A stretch of DNA of 64,000 nucleotides from Brevundimonas sp. (GTDB lineage Bacteria; Pseudomonadota; Alphaproteobacteria; Caulobacterales; Caulobacteraceae), in NCBI RefSeq assembly GCF_030682035.1, contig NZ_JAUXQZ010000002.1, positions 109,327-173,326 on the forward strand, written 5' to 3'. Positions 17,637 through 26,434 of this stretch are shown here, in pieces. Position numbers and translations under genes: made by a program. Each line of letters opens with the position of its first letter. Position 1 is the stretch's first letter. The notes beneath the pieces were generated by a model. The model did not search any database and had not been told where the DNA came from. It worked only from the letters and a program-made list of their open reading frames with translations.

Positions 17637-19274
17637 ATGCCGACCATAGAAGTTCTGACCGAGCGCGCCGAGGCGGTCTCGCCCCAGACGCCGGGAATCG
17701 ACGTCTTCTCGCGCTTCGAGCGTGAGCCCGACACGCTGGTTATCCCGGTCGTCGAGAACGGACGGCCCGTAGGTCTGGTCGAACGCAACGCTTTCCTGCT
17801 GAAAATCGCCGGCGCCTTCGGCTACGCCCAGTACGCCAATCGCCCGATCCTGCATGTCATGGATCTGGAACCGGCCGTGGTAGAGGCCGGCGTCAGCATC
17901 GACACCTTCTGTGACATCCTGCTGAAAGGCGACCCGGCCGCCTTGACGCGCGGCTTCATCGTCACCCGCGAGGGGCGCTATCATGGCGTCGGCACGGCCG
18001 GCTCCTTGCTGCAGGCCGTCAACGAGCTCCAGCGTCAACAAAACGTCGAGCTGGCGGAGCAAGCCCGCATCCTGACCGACACCCGGACCCAGGCCCTCGC
18101 CTCGGCCCGCGCCAAGAGCCAGTTCCTGACCATCATGAGCCATGAGCTGCGCACGCCGATGAATGGCGTGCTGGCGGTGGCCGAACTGCTTCGCCGCCAA
18201 CCGTTGAACGCCCAGTCTCACGCCCACATCAACACGATCGTGGAATCGTCCGAAACCTTGCTGCGCATTCTCCAGGACGCGCTCGACCTGTCGCGCGCCG
18301 AAGCCGGCGAACTGGAGCTCCATCCGACGGCCACGCCCCTGCGCGCCCTGATGGACGACGTCCAGGCGACCTGGGCTCCGCGGGCTTCGCAGGACAATGT
18401 GACCCTGATGGTGAGCTATGAGGGGGACACCGAACTGGCCGCCGTCGTCGATGGCGCGCGGCTCACCCAGCTGTTCAACAACCTGATCAGCAACGCCCTG
18501 AATTTCGCCCGCAACGGTGTCGTCGAGGCAGGGCTGAAGGCCGTCGCCGACGGCGATCGCATCCGCCTGGAGGCCCGGGTGCGGGACGATGGCGCCGGCA
18601 TTGACGCCGAACGTGTCGATGCGATCTTCGAGCCCTTTGTGCACGGCTCGGGTCAGGACGGCGCGGGCCTGGGCCTGGCCATCTGCCGCCAGATCGTCGA
18701 CCGCATGGGCGGCCGTATCTGGGCCGAGAACAATCCGGGCCGCGGAGCGACCTTCGCCTTCGATCTGGACGTCGAGCGGACCCAGGTCGAAGCCGCTGCG
18801 ACCTCCAATGTCGAAAACTTCGGCGGCGCGGACCTGGCGAGCAATCCCCACATCCTGATCGTCGACGACAATGCAACCAACCGCGTGGTGGCCCAGGCCC
18901 TGTGCGAGATGTTCGGCTGCACCTCCGAGACCGCCGAGGACGGTGTCGAGGCCGTCGAAGCGGTGCAGGAGCGACGTTTCGATCTGATCCTGATGGACAT
19001 CAAGATGCCGCGCATGGACGGCGTCCAGGCGACCCAGGCGATCCGCGCCCTGAACGGTCCAGCGCGCGACATTCCGATCGTCGCCCTGACCGCCAACGCC
19101 GATCCCGACGATGCGAAGAAATATCTCACCATCGGCATGGCCGCCGTCGTCGAGAAGCCGATCAAGCCGGAACGTCTTCGCATGGCCATGAACCTCGCGC
19201 TCGAACAGGCCGCAGCGACCGCCGCCGTTGAGGTTGCTCCGGAGCGCAATCGCAAGAGCCACTCGGTCGCCTGA
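17637..19274 (+). CDS. Hybrid sensor histidine kinase/response regulator
   Basis: H-box 'FLTIMSHELRTPMNGVLAVAELL', HATPase 'GAGLGLAICRQIVDRMGGRIW', C-terminal REC 'ILIVDDNATNRVVAQ...ILMDIKMPRMDGVQAT'; N-terminal non-TM sensory region. Confidence 0.92.
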   Translation: MPTIEVLTERAEAVSPQTPGIDVFSRFEREPDTLVIPVVENGRPVGLVERNAFLLKIAGAFGYAQYANRPILHVMDLEPAVVEAGVSIDTFCDILLKGDPAALTRGFIVTREGRYHGVGTAGSLLQAVNELQRQQNVELAEQARILTDTRTQALASARAKSQFLTIMSHELRTPMNGVLAVAELLRRQPLNAQSHAHINTIVESSETLLRILQDALDLSRAEAGELELHPTATPLRALMDDVQATWAPRASQDNVTLMVSYEGDTELAAVVDGARLTQLFNNLISNALNFARNGVVEAGLKAVADGDRIRLEARVRDDGAGIDAERVDAIFEPFVHGSGQDGAGLGLAICRQIVDRMGGRIWAENNPGRGATFAFDLDVERTQVEAAATSNVENFGGADLASNPHILIVDDNATNRVVAQALCEMFGCTSETAEDGVEAVEAVQERRFDLILMDIKMPRMDGVQATQAIRALNGPARDIPIVALTANADPDDAKKYLTIGMAAVVEKPIKPERLRMAMNLALEQAAATAAVEVAPERNRKSHSVA

Positions 19275-19335
19275 CGCACCGGTTGGTGAATGGGCGCCCT
19301 TGCGCTCATTTCCGCACGGACCGAGAAGCGGACCC

Positions 19336-19809
19336 ATGCGTTCTCCGATCCTCGACATCCTCCCTCAACTGGCCGCCGGCGCCGCCCATACCCACGCGCT
19401 GGGCTTCGTCTACGATAGCCTGGACGGCGACCGGGTCCGCATCCGCGCGCCGTGGCGCGAAGACCTCGTGGGCGATCCAGACACCGGCGTGCTGTCGGGC
19501 GGCCTGGTCACCACCCTGCTGGACCATGTCGGAGGGCTCGCGGTCTGGATCGCTCTTGGGCGATTCGAATCGATCGCCACCCTGGATCTGCGGGTCGACT
19601 ATATGCGGGCGGCCCGGGCACGGCGCGACCTGGTCGCGGAGGCGCGCTGTTACCACCTGACCCGGTCGGTGGCCTTCGTTCGCGCCTGGGCCTTCGAGGA
19701 CAGTCCCGACGATCCCGTCGCCGCGGCCCAGAGCGCCTATATGCTGGCCTCGAGCGCCAGTCGTGGCCTCGGCTCCAATCTCAAGGCCGGCCCGGAGGAC
19801 GGGCGATGA
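19336..19809 (+). CDS. PaaI-type hotdog thioesterase
   Basis: 'GVLSGGLVTTLLDHVGGLAVW' hotdog helix motif; ATG at 19336. Confidence 0.8.
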   Translation: MRSPILDILPQLAAGAAHTHALGFVYDSLDGDRVRIRAPWREDLVGDPDTGVLSGGLVTTLLDHVGGLAVWIALGRFESIATLDLRVDYMRAARARRDLVAEARCYHLTRSVAFVRAWAFEDSPDDPVAAAQSAYMLASSASRGLGSNLKAGPEDGR

Positions 19810-20204
19810 GCGACCTGCTGGACCGCCTGCCCTACGCCCGGTTCCTCGGCCTGACGACCGCGAGCGAAGGACAGGCGCTGACCGTCACCATGCCGTTCTA
19901 CCAGAAGCTGATCGGCAATCCGGTCCTGCCCGCCCTGCATGGGGGATCGACCGCCGCCCTGCTCGAACTGACCGCCGTCGCCCAGGTCGCCGCCCTGTAC
20001 CCCCGGTTGCGACTGCCGAGGCCGATCAATGTCACGGTGGCCTATCTGCGCTCGGGCCGGCCCGTGGATGTCCATGCCCGCGCCCGGATCAGCAAGGCGG
20101 GACGGCGGGTCGCCCACGTTCTGGCCGAAGCCTGGCAGGAAGACGAGACCCAGCCCATCGCCGCCCTGACCGCGCATTTCCTGATGGCGGATGATGACTC
20201 CTAG
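19806..20204 (+). CDS. PaaI-type hotdog thioesterase (second copy, ATGA overlap)
   Basis: 'GNPVLPALHGGSTAALLELTAVAQVA...VTVAYLRSGRPVDVHARARI'; overlaps previous stop. Confidence 0.8.
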   Translation: MSDLLDRLPYARFLGLTTASEGQALTVTMPFYQKLIGNPVLPALHGGSTAALLELTAVAQVAALYPRLRLPRPINVTVAYLRSGRPVDVHARARISKAGRRVAHVLAEAWQEDETQPIAALTAHFLMADDDS

Positions 20205-20234
20205 TTGCATTTGATTGCAACCTGTGCTGGTTTT

Positions 20235-20261
20235 CCTCTCGTGACGCGAGGTCACGAGAGG
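20235..20261 (+). promoter_or_regulatory. Perfect 11-bp inverted repeat overlapping the SD of the 20269 ORF
   Basis: CCTCTCGTGAC-GCGAG-GTCACGAGAGG; right arm contains the purine-rich GAGAGG SD, 7 nt before ATG at 20269. Confidence 0.6.
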
Positions 20262-20268
20262 ATCAAGC

Positions 20269-20658
20269 ATGTCCAGACTGTCTGTCGGCGAAGCTCTCGC
20301 CGCACGCCTTTACGCCGCAGAATCAGCAATTGATCAGGCCCTGATCGAAACCGCGACCCTGGCGGCGGCCCTGCCCACAGCACGCGCCGAGGCTTGGCTA
20401 TCCGCCGTGACTGGCCAACGCGCCTTTGCGGGCGCCGCCGCCACCATCAGCGCCCTCTCTGACGCGCGGGCCCATATCGTCCAGACCCACAACACCCTGA
20501 CCGCCCTCGCCCGCAACCTGGGCCTGGAGGCTCTGGCGGTCGGTCCATTGGACAAGCCCGGGGACGGTCCGCCGATCGGCGGGGGTGGCGGTGATGGCCC
20601 CGGGGTCGCGCCGGACGTGGTCAACAAATCCCTACCAAGCAAGACCTCGATATGTTAA
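20269..20658 (+). CDS. Hypothetical alpha-helical protein, paralogue of 20692..21024
   Basis: 129 aa: MSRLSVGEALAARLYAAESAIDQALIETATLAAALP...ISALSDARAHIVQTHNTLTALARNLGLEAL; Gly-rich tail. Confidence 0.65.
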   Translation: MSRLSVGEALAARLYAAESAIDQALIETATLAAALPTARAEAWLSAVTGQRAFAGAAATISALSDARAHIVQTHNTLTALARNLGLEALAVGPLDKPGDGPPIGGGGGDGPGVAPDVVNKSLPSKTSIC

Positions 20659-20691
20659 CGAGTTGTTCATCAGTTCCAGTGGGAGGCTTAC

Positions 20692-21024
20692 ATGATCAAG
20701 ACGGAAGTTATCGCCAGCGTCGCCGGCGACCTGAATTCGACCGAACACGCTGTTGACGCCGCCATCGCGCGCGCCACCACCCTGGTGCAATCGATGATCG
20801 GCGGTCGCGCCGCTCTCAATCTTTCGCCGGTCGTCGGCGCCGAGGCCCAGCAGAAGGCCATGGAAGCGATCGCCAGCCTGAGCGCCGCGCGTCAGGCTAT
20901 GGTGGCCTGCCACGCCGAGATGGCCAAGGATCACCGTCGTCTGGGCTATGGCGTCTACGCCGGTATCGAGGAAAAGGGCCCGCGGCCCAGCGCGATCGGC
21001 GAGCATCGTCTCCGCGCGGTTTAA
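20692..21024 (+). CDS. Hypothetical alpha-helical protein, paralogue of 20269..20658
   Basis: 110 aa: MIKTEVIASVAGDLNSTEHAVDAAIARATTLVQSM...IASLSAARQAMVACHAEMAKDHRRLGYGVYAGIEEKGPRP; good SD (gggagg). Confidence 0.7.
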   Translation: MIKTEVIASVAGDLNSTEHAVDAAIARATTLVQSMIGGRAALNLSPVVGAEAQQKAMEAIASLSAARQAMVACHAEMAKDHRRLGYGVYAGIEEKGPRPSAIGEHRLRAV

Positions 21025-21077
21025 TTCGACGTAGTATCCGCCAGCGGTCATTCCCGCTGGTGCTGACTTAAGGCACT

Positions 21078-21108
21078 ATCGCCCCCATGCTTGCCGCTTG
21101 GGGGCGAT
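21078..21108 (+). promoter_or_regulatory. Perfect 10-bp stem immediately upstream of the 21112 start codon
   Basis: ATCGCCCCCA (21078-21087) pairs with TGGGGGCGAT (21099-21108); ATG at 21112. Confidence 0.5.
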
Positions 21109-21111
21109 TCT

Positions 21112-21540
21112 ATGTTTGAGACGATATACGCCCAGCTCCTTCTGGCAGTCGCGATCCTCGTCATCACATTCGCCTTCGTGAAGGGCGACGAGCCTGAGCG
21201 ACTGGCGGCTGCGGCCTACACGATGTGCACCCTTGCCACAGTGATGCTCGGGGATGGCTCCAGCCCGAGCGTCCCGCGCTGGGGGTTTATGGGGATCGAG
21301 ATCGTACTGTTGGTCGTGTTCGTCGGAATCGCCTGGAAGAGCCAGCGGAACTGGCTCATCTGGGCCGCCGCCGCTCAGGTCTTGACCGTCACCTCCCACG
21401 TTCTGATCGTGGCGAACCTCCGACCGCCCCGCGACGCGGTCGCCGCCGTCATCAACATGTCCAGCTATGGGGTGTTGATCGCCATGGCCATCGGCACCTT
21501 CTGGGCGTGGCAGGAGCGCCGCGCGGCCGGACTGAAGTAG
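21112..21540 (+). CDS. Four-TM hypothetical membrane protein, paralogue of 21584..22012
   Basis: MFETIYAQLLLAVAILVITFAFVKGDEPERLAAAAYTMCTLATVML... Confidence 0.65.
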   Translation: MFETIYAQLLLAVAILVITFAFVKGDEPERLAAAAYTMCTLATVMLGDGSSPSVPRWGFMGIEIVLLVVFVGIAWKSQRNWLIWAAAAQVLTVTSHVLIVANLRPPRDAVAAVINMSSYGVLIAMAIGTFWAWQERRAAGLK

Positions 21541-21583
21541 GCTGGACGGCCTGATCGGAAACCGTCAGCGAAAGACGAAGCGA

Positions 21584-22012
21584 TTGCTTGACACCCTGCA
21601 GACCCAGATCGGGGCCGCGATCACAGTCTTGGTCGTCGCCTTCGCCTTTCTGAAAGGCGACGAGCCGGAGCGGATCGGGGGCGGCGCCTATGTGTTGGCC
21701 TGGTTCGCCAGCCTGCTGATCCAGGACGACGGGGCCGGCACCGGCGTCCAATGGGGGCTGATGGGCGTCGATTTCGTCCTGATGGCCGTCTATGCGGGAT
21801 TGAGCTGGAAATCCCGTCGGGCCTGGCCTGTCTGGGCGTCGGGGCTGCAGGCGCTGATCGTCATGAGCCACCTGCTGACCCTGGTCGATATCCGCCCGCC
21901 GCTCATGGCCTTCTATGCGGTGATGAACCTGGCCAGCTACGGCATCCTGCTGGCCTTGGCCATCGGCGCCTTCCGGGCGTGGCATGAGCGCCGCGTCATC
22001 GGGCTGGAATAG
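21584..22012 (+). CDS. Four-TM hypothetical membrane protein, paralogue of 21112..21540 (TTG start)
   Basis: MLDTLQTQIGAAITVLVVAFAFLKGDEPERIGGGAYVLAWFASLLIQ...; shared 'FAF(V/L)KGDEPER', 'WKS(Q/R)R', 'ASYGILLALAIG(T/A)F.AW.ERR..GL'. Confidence 0.65.
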   Translation: MLDTLQTQIGAAITVLVVAFAFLKGDEPERIGGGAYVLAWFASLLIQDDGAGTGVQWGLMGVDFVLMAVYAGLSWKSRRAWPVWASGLQALIVMSHLLTLVDIRPPLMAFYAVMNLASYGILLALAIGAFRAWHERRVIGLE

Positions 22013-22086
22013 TCAACCGGCGTTGATCCGGAAGGCATTTATTCCTATATTGCCGTCGAATCGACCGTCCGGTCTGCGGTGAACAC

Positions 22087-22722
22087 ATGCCCCTCTCTCA
22101 CGCCCAACTCTGGAAGGCGATCGACGGCCTGGCCCGTCATGAGGGGCTCAGTGTCTCGGCCCTGGCCAGGCGGGCCGGACTGGACGCCACCAGTTTCAAT
22201 CCGTCCAAACGGTTCGGACCGGGCGAGCCCGCGCGCCCGCGCTGGCCCTCCACCGAAAGCCTGACGCGGATCCTCACGGCGACAGGGCTGTCGCTGGGCG
22301 ACTTCGCGGCCTTGGCCCACGACGCCATCGAACGGCCGTCGACCGTACCCATGCTGGGCATGGCCCAGGCGGGGCAGGACGGCTTTTTCGATGATGCGGG
22401 CCTGCCGGTCGGCGACGGCTGGGAGCAGACCGACCTGCCCCGCCCAAAGGACAGCCTGCTGAGCCTGCGCATCGTCGGGGACTCGATGGCTCCCCTGTAT
22501 CGCGAGGGCGACCGGGTGATCGTTGACCGCGACGCGACGGAGGCGCGCAAGGGCGACCGGGTGGTCGTGCGCACCACGGGCGGAGAAACCCTGGCCAAGG
22601 AGGTGGCGGCGCTGACGGCAAAAGTCGTCACGCTCGCTTCGGTCAATCCCGCCTATGAGCCGCGCACCCTGGGTCGCAAGGAGATCGTGTGGATGGGCAG
22701 GATCCTCTGGGTGAGCCAGTGA
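22087..22722 (+). CDS. HTH transcriptional regulator with S24/LexA-like peptidase domain
   Basis: HTH region 'LSVSALARRAGLDATSFNPSKR' and S24 'LRIVGDSMAPLYREGDRVIVDRD...KGDRVVVRTTGGETLAKEV'. Confidence 0.88.
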   Translation: MPLSHAQLWKAIDGLARHEGLSVSALARRAGLDATSFNPSKRFGPGEPARPRWPSTESLTRILTATGLSLGDFAALAHDAIERPSTVPMLGMAQAGQDGFFDDAGLPVGDGWEQTDLPRPKDSLLSLRIVGDSMAPLYREGDRVIVDRDATEARKGDRVVVRTTGGETLAKEVAALTAKVVTLASVNPAYEPRTLGRKEIVWMGRILWVSQ

Positions 22723-22736
22723 TTTGGGCCGCGGTC

Positions 22737-22754
22737 AAAAGGCTCCGCCTTTTC
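22737..22754 (+). terminator. Intrinsic terminator-like hairpin AAAAGGC-TCC-GCCTTTT
   Basis: Perfect AAAAGGC/GCCTTTT stem just after the S24 regulator stop. Confidence 0.6.
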
Positions 22755-22848
22755 GACCCGACACGGCCAAGCGCTTCGCGCGGCGTCCAAAAAGGAAAAG
22801 ACCGCCCCCTTTCGGAAGCGGCCTCTTCATTGCGCGGCTGGACGCGCC

Positions 22849-23322
22849 TTAGTTGGTGGTGACGTAGCGGGCGTTGACCCAACCGCCACCGGCGATCTGA
22901 ACCCATTCGCCCTGCGAACCAACGGCGCTGAACGACTGGCCGGCGCGCAAGGTACCGGCCTGGCGATAGTTGGTGCCGGGGCCCGAGCGGATGCGCAGGT
23001 TGGACGTGGCGCGATAGGCCCCGCCCGAAGTGGCGCTGGTGGCGCGGGCGCGTTGCTGGTTGCAGCCGATGTAGGAACCGGCGGCAGCGCCGGCGCCCGC
23101 GCCGACCACGGCGCCGAGGGTGCGTTCATTGTCCGACACCTGGCTGCCGGCCAGGGCGCCGAGCACGCCGCCGATCATGGCGCCCGCGCGTTGGCGGCCG
23201 CCGGGAGCGTCGCAGTTGGTGACGCCGTTGGCCTGCTGGGCCATCGAGGCGGTCGGGACCGCTGTGACCAGCGCCGCCAGGGCGGCGGCGGTGATCAGGG
23301 TGGATTTCAAAATCTTCGACAT
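22849..23322 (-). CDS. SH3 (SH3b) domain protein with glycine-zipper 2TM region
   Basis: Signal peptide, 'AGAMIGGVLGALAGSQVSDNERTLGAVVGAGAGAAAGSYIGC', then 'SNLRIRSGPGTNYRQAGTLRAGQSFSAVGSQGEWVQIAGGGWVNARYV'. Confidence 0.85.
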   Translation of the reverse strand: MSKILKSTLITAAALAALVTAVPTASMAQQANGVTNCDAPGGRQRAGAMIGGVLGALAGSQVSDNERTLGAVVGAGAGAAAGSYIGCNQQRARATSATSGGAYRATSNLRIRSGPGTNYRQAGTLRAGQSFSAVGSQGEWVQIAGGGWVNARYVTTN

Positions 23323-23446
23323 GGCTCTCTCCATTCATCGAGGTTGGTCGATGGCAGGGAGAATGCGCGACCACGGATGAAGGCTCCCGGAGCGCCGCCG
23401 TTATATTGGGTTCATGTACGTTAGCGCACAGGCCGAAGCCTTATTG

Positions 23447-25120
23447 TCACGCTTCGGCCAGCCGTCCGTACGCCCCCGCCTCGATCAACTGGATCGTCTG
23501 CGGCAGGCCATAGATGGCCGCGAACGAGCCGAAGCGTGGGCCTTGGGACGCGCCCAGCAGAACTTCGTACAGCGCCCCGAACCATCCACGCAGGGGTTCA
23601 AAGGCATGCGCCTTGCCCACCGCATAGACCTCGGTCTGGATCCGTTCGCCGTCGGTCGTATCGGCCGGCAGGGCCTTTAACCGCGCCGCGAGGTCCAGCA
23701 GCGCCGCCTTCTCCCTGTCATGGGGCGCCCGGTACGACTTTGTCGGCTTCACGAAGTCCTCGTAGTAGTTCAGCGCATGGCCCATCAGCCGGTCGAGCAT
23801 CGGCTCGGTCTCCGGCGTCGCCTCGGGCAGATACTTCGCGAAATAGGCCCACAGCTGGTTCTTGTCCGACGCGTTGGCCACGGCGACGAGGTTCAGCAGC
23901 AGGGCGAACGACACCGGCGAAGTGTGCGTCGGCGGCGACCCGGCGTGGATCGACCAGACGGCGTTGTCGATCCGCTTGGCCGGCTCCTGCGTCTTGTAGG
24001 CCTCGATGGCCGCCAGCCAGTCGTCGATGGCCCGCGGGATGACGTTGAAATGCAGGCTCTTGGCCGATTTCGGCGACTGGAACATGTACCAGCTCAAGGA
24101 CTCCGGCGTGCCGTAGCGCAGCCATTCGTCCATGGTCAGGCCATTGCCCTTCGATTTGGAGATTTTGCGGCCCTCGACGTCGAGGAAGAGCTCGAAATTG
24201 AATCCCTCGGGCGGCACACCGCCCAGGGCGCGACAGATCTTGCCACTCTCGCGCACGCTCTCGATCAGATCCTTGCCCGCCATCTCGTAGTCGACGTCCA
24301 GCGCCGTCCAGCGCATGGCCCAGTCGGGCTTCCACTGCAGCTTTACATGGCCGCCGGTGACCGGAACCATCGTCGTCCCCGCCGTCGGGTCGTCGAACGT
24401 GATGGTCCCCGCCTCGATGTCGCGCTCCAGGGTCGGGACCTGCAGCACATGGCCGGTGGCGGGGCTGACCGGCAGGAAGGGTGAATAGGTGGCGCGCCGC
24501 TCCTCGCCCAGCGTCGGCAGCATGATCGCCTGCACTGCGTCGAACCGCGCCAGCAGGGTCAGCAGCGTCGCGTCGAACCGGCCCGACTTGTACTGTTCCG
24601 TCGAGGACAGAAATTCGTAGTCGAAGCCGAAGCCGTCGAGGAAGGCGCGCAGGCGGGCGTTGTTGTGCGCCCCGAAGCTGTCGTGCGTCCCGAAGGGGTC
24701 GCGCACCACGGTCAGCGGCTTGTGCAGGTCCTCGGCCAGCATCTCGGGGTGGGGAATGCCCTCGGGGACCTTGCGGAGCCCGTCCATGTCGTCGCTGAAC
24801 GCAATCAGCCGCGTCGGCCAGTGATCGCCGGTCAGGGCGCGGAAGGCGTTGCGCACCATGGTCGTGCGCGCCACCTCGCCGAAGGTGCCCATATGCGGCA
24901 GGCCGGACGGACCGTAGCCGGTCTCGAAGATGACGGGCCGTTGCAAGGCCGCGAAGGTGGCCAGCGCCTCGTCCGCCTTGCCGGCGTCGATCAGCAGCTT
25001 CGCCGCGTTGCGCTCGGCGTCCGACAGCCGCTTCTTCAGCACATGGGCCAGAAGATTGCGGGCCTGTTCGAACGGCCAGGATTTGGCCTCGCGCGCGAGG
25101 GTTTCGAGGTTCTGCAGCAT
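23447..25120 (-). CDS. lysS: Lysine--tRNA ligase, class I
   Basis: 557 aa; HIGH-like motif '[29 protein letters not shown]', KMSKS-like '[20 protein letters not shown]'; class I LysRS architecture. Confidence 0.93.
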   Translation of the reverse strand: MLQNLETLAREAKSWPFEQARNLLAHVLKKRLSDAERNAAKLLIDAGKADEALATFAALQRPVIFETGYGPSGLPHMGTFGEVARTTMVRNAFRALTGDHWPTRLIAFSDDMDGLRKVPEGIPHPEMLAEDLHKPLTVVRDPFGTHDSFGAHNNARLRAFLDGFGFDYEFLSSTEQYKSGRFDATLLTLLARFDAVQAIMLPTLGEERRATYSPFLPVSPATGHVLQVPTLERDIEAGTITFDDPTAGTTMVPVTGGHVKLQWKPDWAMRWTALDVDYEMAGKDLIESVRESGKICRALGGVPPEGFNFELFLDVEGRKISKSKGNGLTMDEWLRYGTPESLSWYMFQSPKSAKSLHFNVIPRAIDDWLAAIEAYKTQEPAKRIDNAVWSIHAGSPPTHTSPVSFALLLNLVAVANASDKNQLWAYFAKYLPEATPETEPMLDRLMGHALNYYEDFVKPTKSYRAPHDREKAALLDLAARLKALPADTTDGERIQTEVYAVGKAHAFEPLRGWFGALYEVLLGASQGPRFGSFAAIYGLPQTIQLIEAGAYGRLAEA

Positions 25121-25185
25121 GAGGCGCGGTTTGCAGGGTCAGGGGCGTGGGGTCAACGTCCCGCTTCGTATCGCCGCAAGCGGCG

Positions 25186-26280
25186 TCAGGGTCGTGGGAA
25201 GGTCAGCTTGAACCGGGCCCCGTTGCCACTGTCCTTCTGCTTACAGGCAAGCGTGCCGCCCAGTTGCGCCGTGAGGCTGACGACGACCTTCATCCCGAGG
25301 CCTGAGCTGGTGCGCGGATCGAACCCTTCCGGCAGGGGTGGCCCGTCGTTCGCTACGCAGAGGTCGTACACCCCATTGACGAGGCGGTACTCGACGTCGA
25401 TCTCACCCTTGCCGTATTTGGCCGCGTTTGTGATCAGCTCGTTGGCGATCAGACCGAGCGACTGCACCGCCGCCGAGGGCAACGGGGCCTCCGCCCCCTC
25501 GACACGGATCGGGCGGTCCAGGGCATCCGACAGATCGGCGCAGAGCCGCCGCAGGAAGGCGAAGGCCTCAATATCCTGACCCGGTTCAGCGTAGAAATTC
25601 CGATGAACCTGAGCCACCGCCGCGACGCGGTTGGCGGCGATCTGCAACTGCGCCGAGGCGTCCATCAGGCCGGGCGCACGGCTTTGCATGGCCAGCAGAG
25701 AGGAGACGAACTGCAGGCTGTTGGCCACGCGATGGTCGATCTCGCGTGACATCAGATCGGCGTGCGAAACCGCCTGCCGCGACGCCCGCCTGAGCTCCAA
25801 CTGATCCATGACGACCGAGGCGAGGTCGGTCAGGTCGGCCATGGCCGCCTCATCGAGATCTCGAGGCTGGAAGTCGAGGACGCACAGGGTCCCCAGATTA
25901 AAGCCCTCATGGGTGGTCAGTGGTGCGGCGGCGTAGAAGCGCAATCCGAAATCCCCCGCGACGAGCGGATTGGCAAGCGAGCGGGGATCCAGCGAGGCAT
26001 CGGTCAACGCATAGGACGCGTTGGACATGATTGCGGACGAACAGAGACCGGGCAGGCGTTCGATCTCGGTGACGTCAAGGCCGTGGTGCGACTTGAACCA
26101 GATGCGGTCGTGATCGACGATGCTGATGATGGCGATCGGCGTCCTGAACCTGCGGGCCGCAATGGCGGCGATGCGATCGAACGACCCATCCGGTGGCGTA
26201 TCGAGGATGTCATAGCGCTTGACCGCCGCGAGGCGCAGCGCCTCGCGGCGTTCGTCGATGACATCAATCGAGGCGGACAT
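25186..26280 (-). CDS. GAF-domain sensor histidine kinase (HisKA_2/HWE-like)
   Basis: GAF 'RRFRTPIAIISIVDHDRIWFKSHHGLDVTEIERLPGLCSSAI...FYAAAPLTTHEGFNLGTLCVLD', phosphoacceptor 'REIDHRVANSLQFVSSLL', 'ELITNAAKYG'. Confidence 0.88.
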   Translation of the reverse strand: MSASIDVIDERREALRLAAVKRYDILDTPPDGSFDRIAAIAARRFRTPIAIISIVDHDRIWFKSHHGLDVTEIERLPGLCSSAIMSNASYALTDASLDPRSLANPLVAGDFGLRFYAAAPLTTHEGFNLGTLCVLDFQPRDLDEAAMADLTDLASVVMDQLELRRASRQAVSHADLMSREIDHRVANSLQFVSSLLAMQSRAPGLMDASAQLQIAANRVAAVAQVHRNFYAEPGQDIEAFAFLRRLCADLSDALDRPIRVEGAEAPLPSAAVQSLGLIANELITNAAKYGKGEIDVEYRLVNGVYDLCVANDGPPLPEGFDPRTSSGLGMKVVVSLTAQLGGTLACKQKDSGNGARFKLTFPRP

Positions 26281-26434
26281 TCAACGATCTCATATCGGCG
26301 AGGAGAGATTACTAATGCCACCAGGTCAAAATCGGCAACAGCAAGCGCCACGACAGCGTCCGATAAACGGGGCCGGATGGAGCCGGTTCCGGCGGCTTGA
26401 CCGCCGGAACGCCTCATGCGCTTAACGCCGCCTC

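Noticed and set aside
17574-19358. 594-aa minus-strand ORF
   Set aside because: Antisense shadow of the hybrid histidine kinase; high-GC frame artefact.
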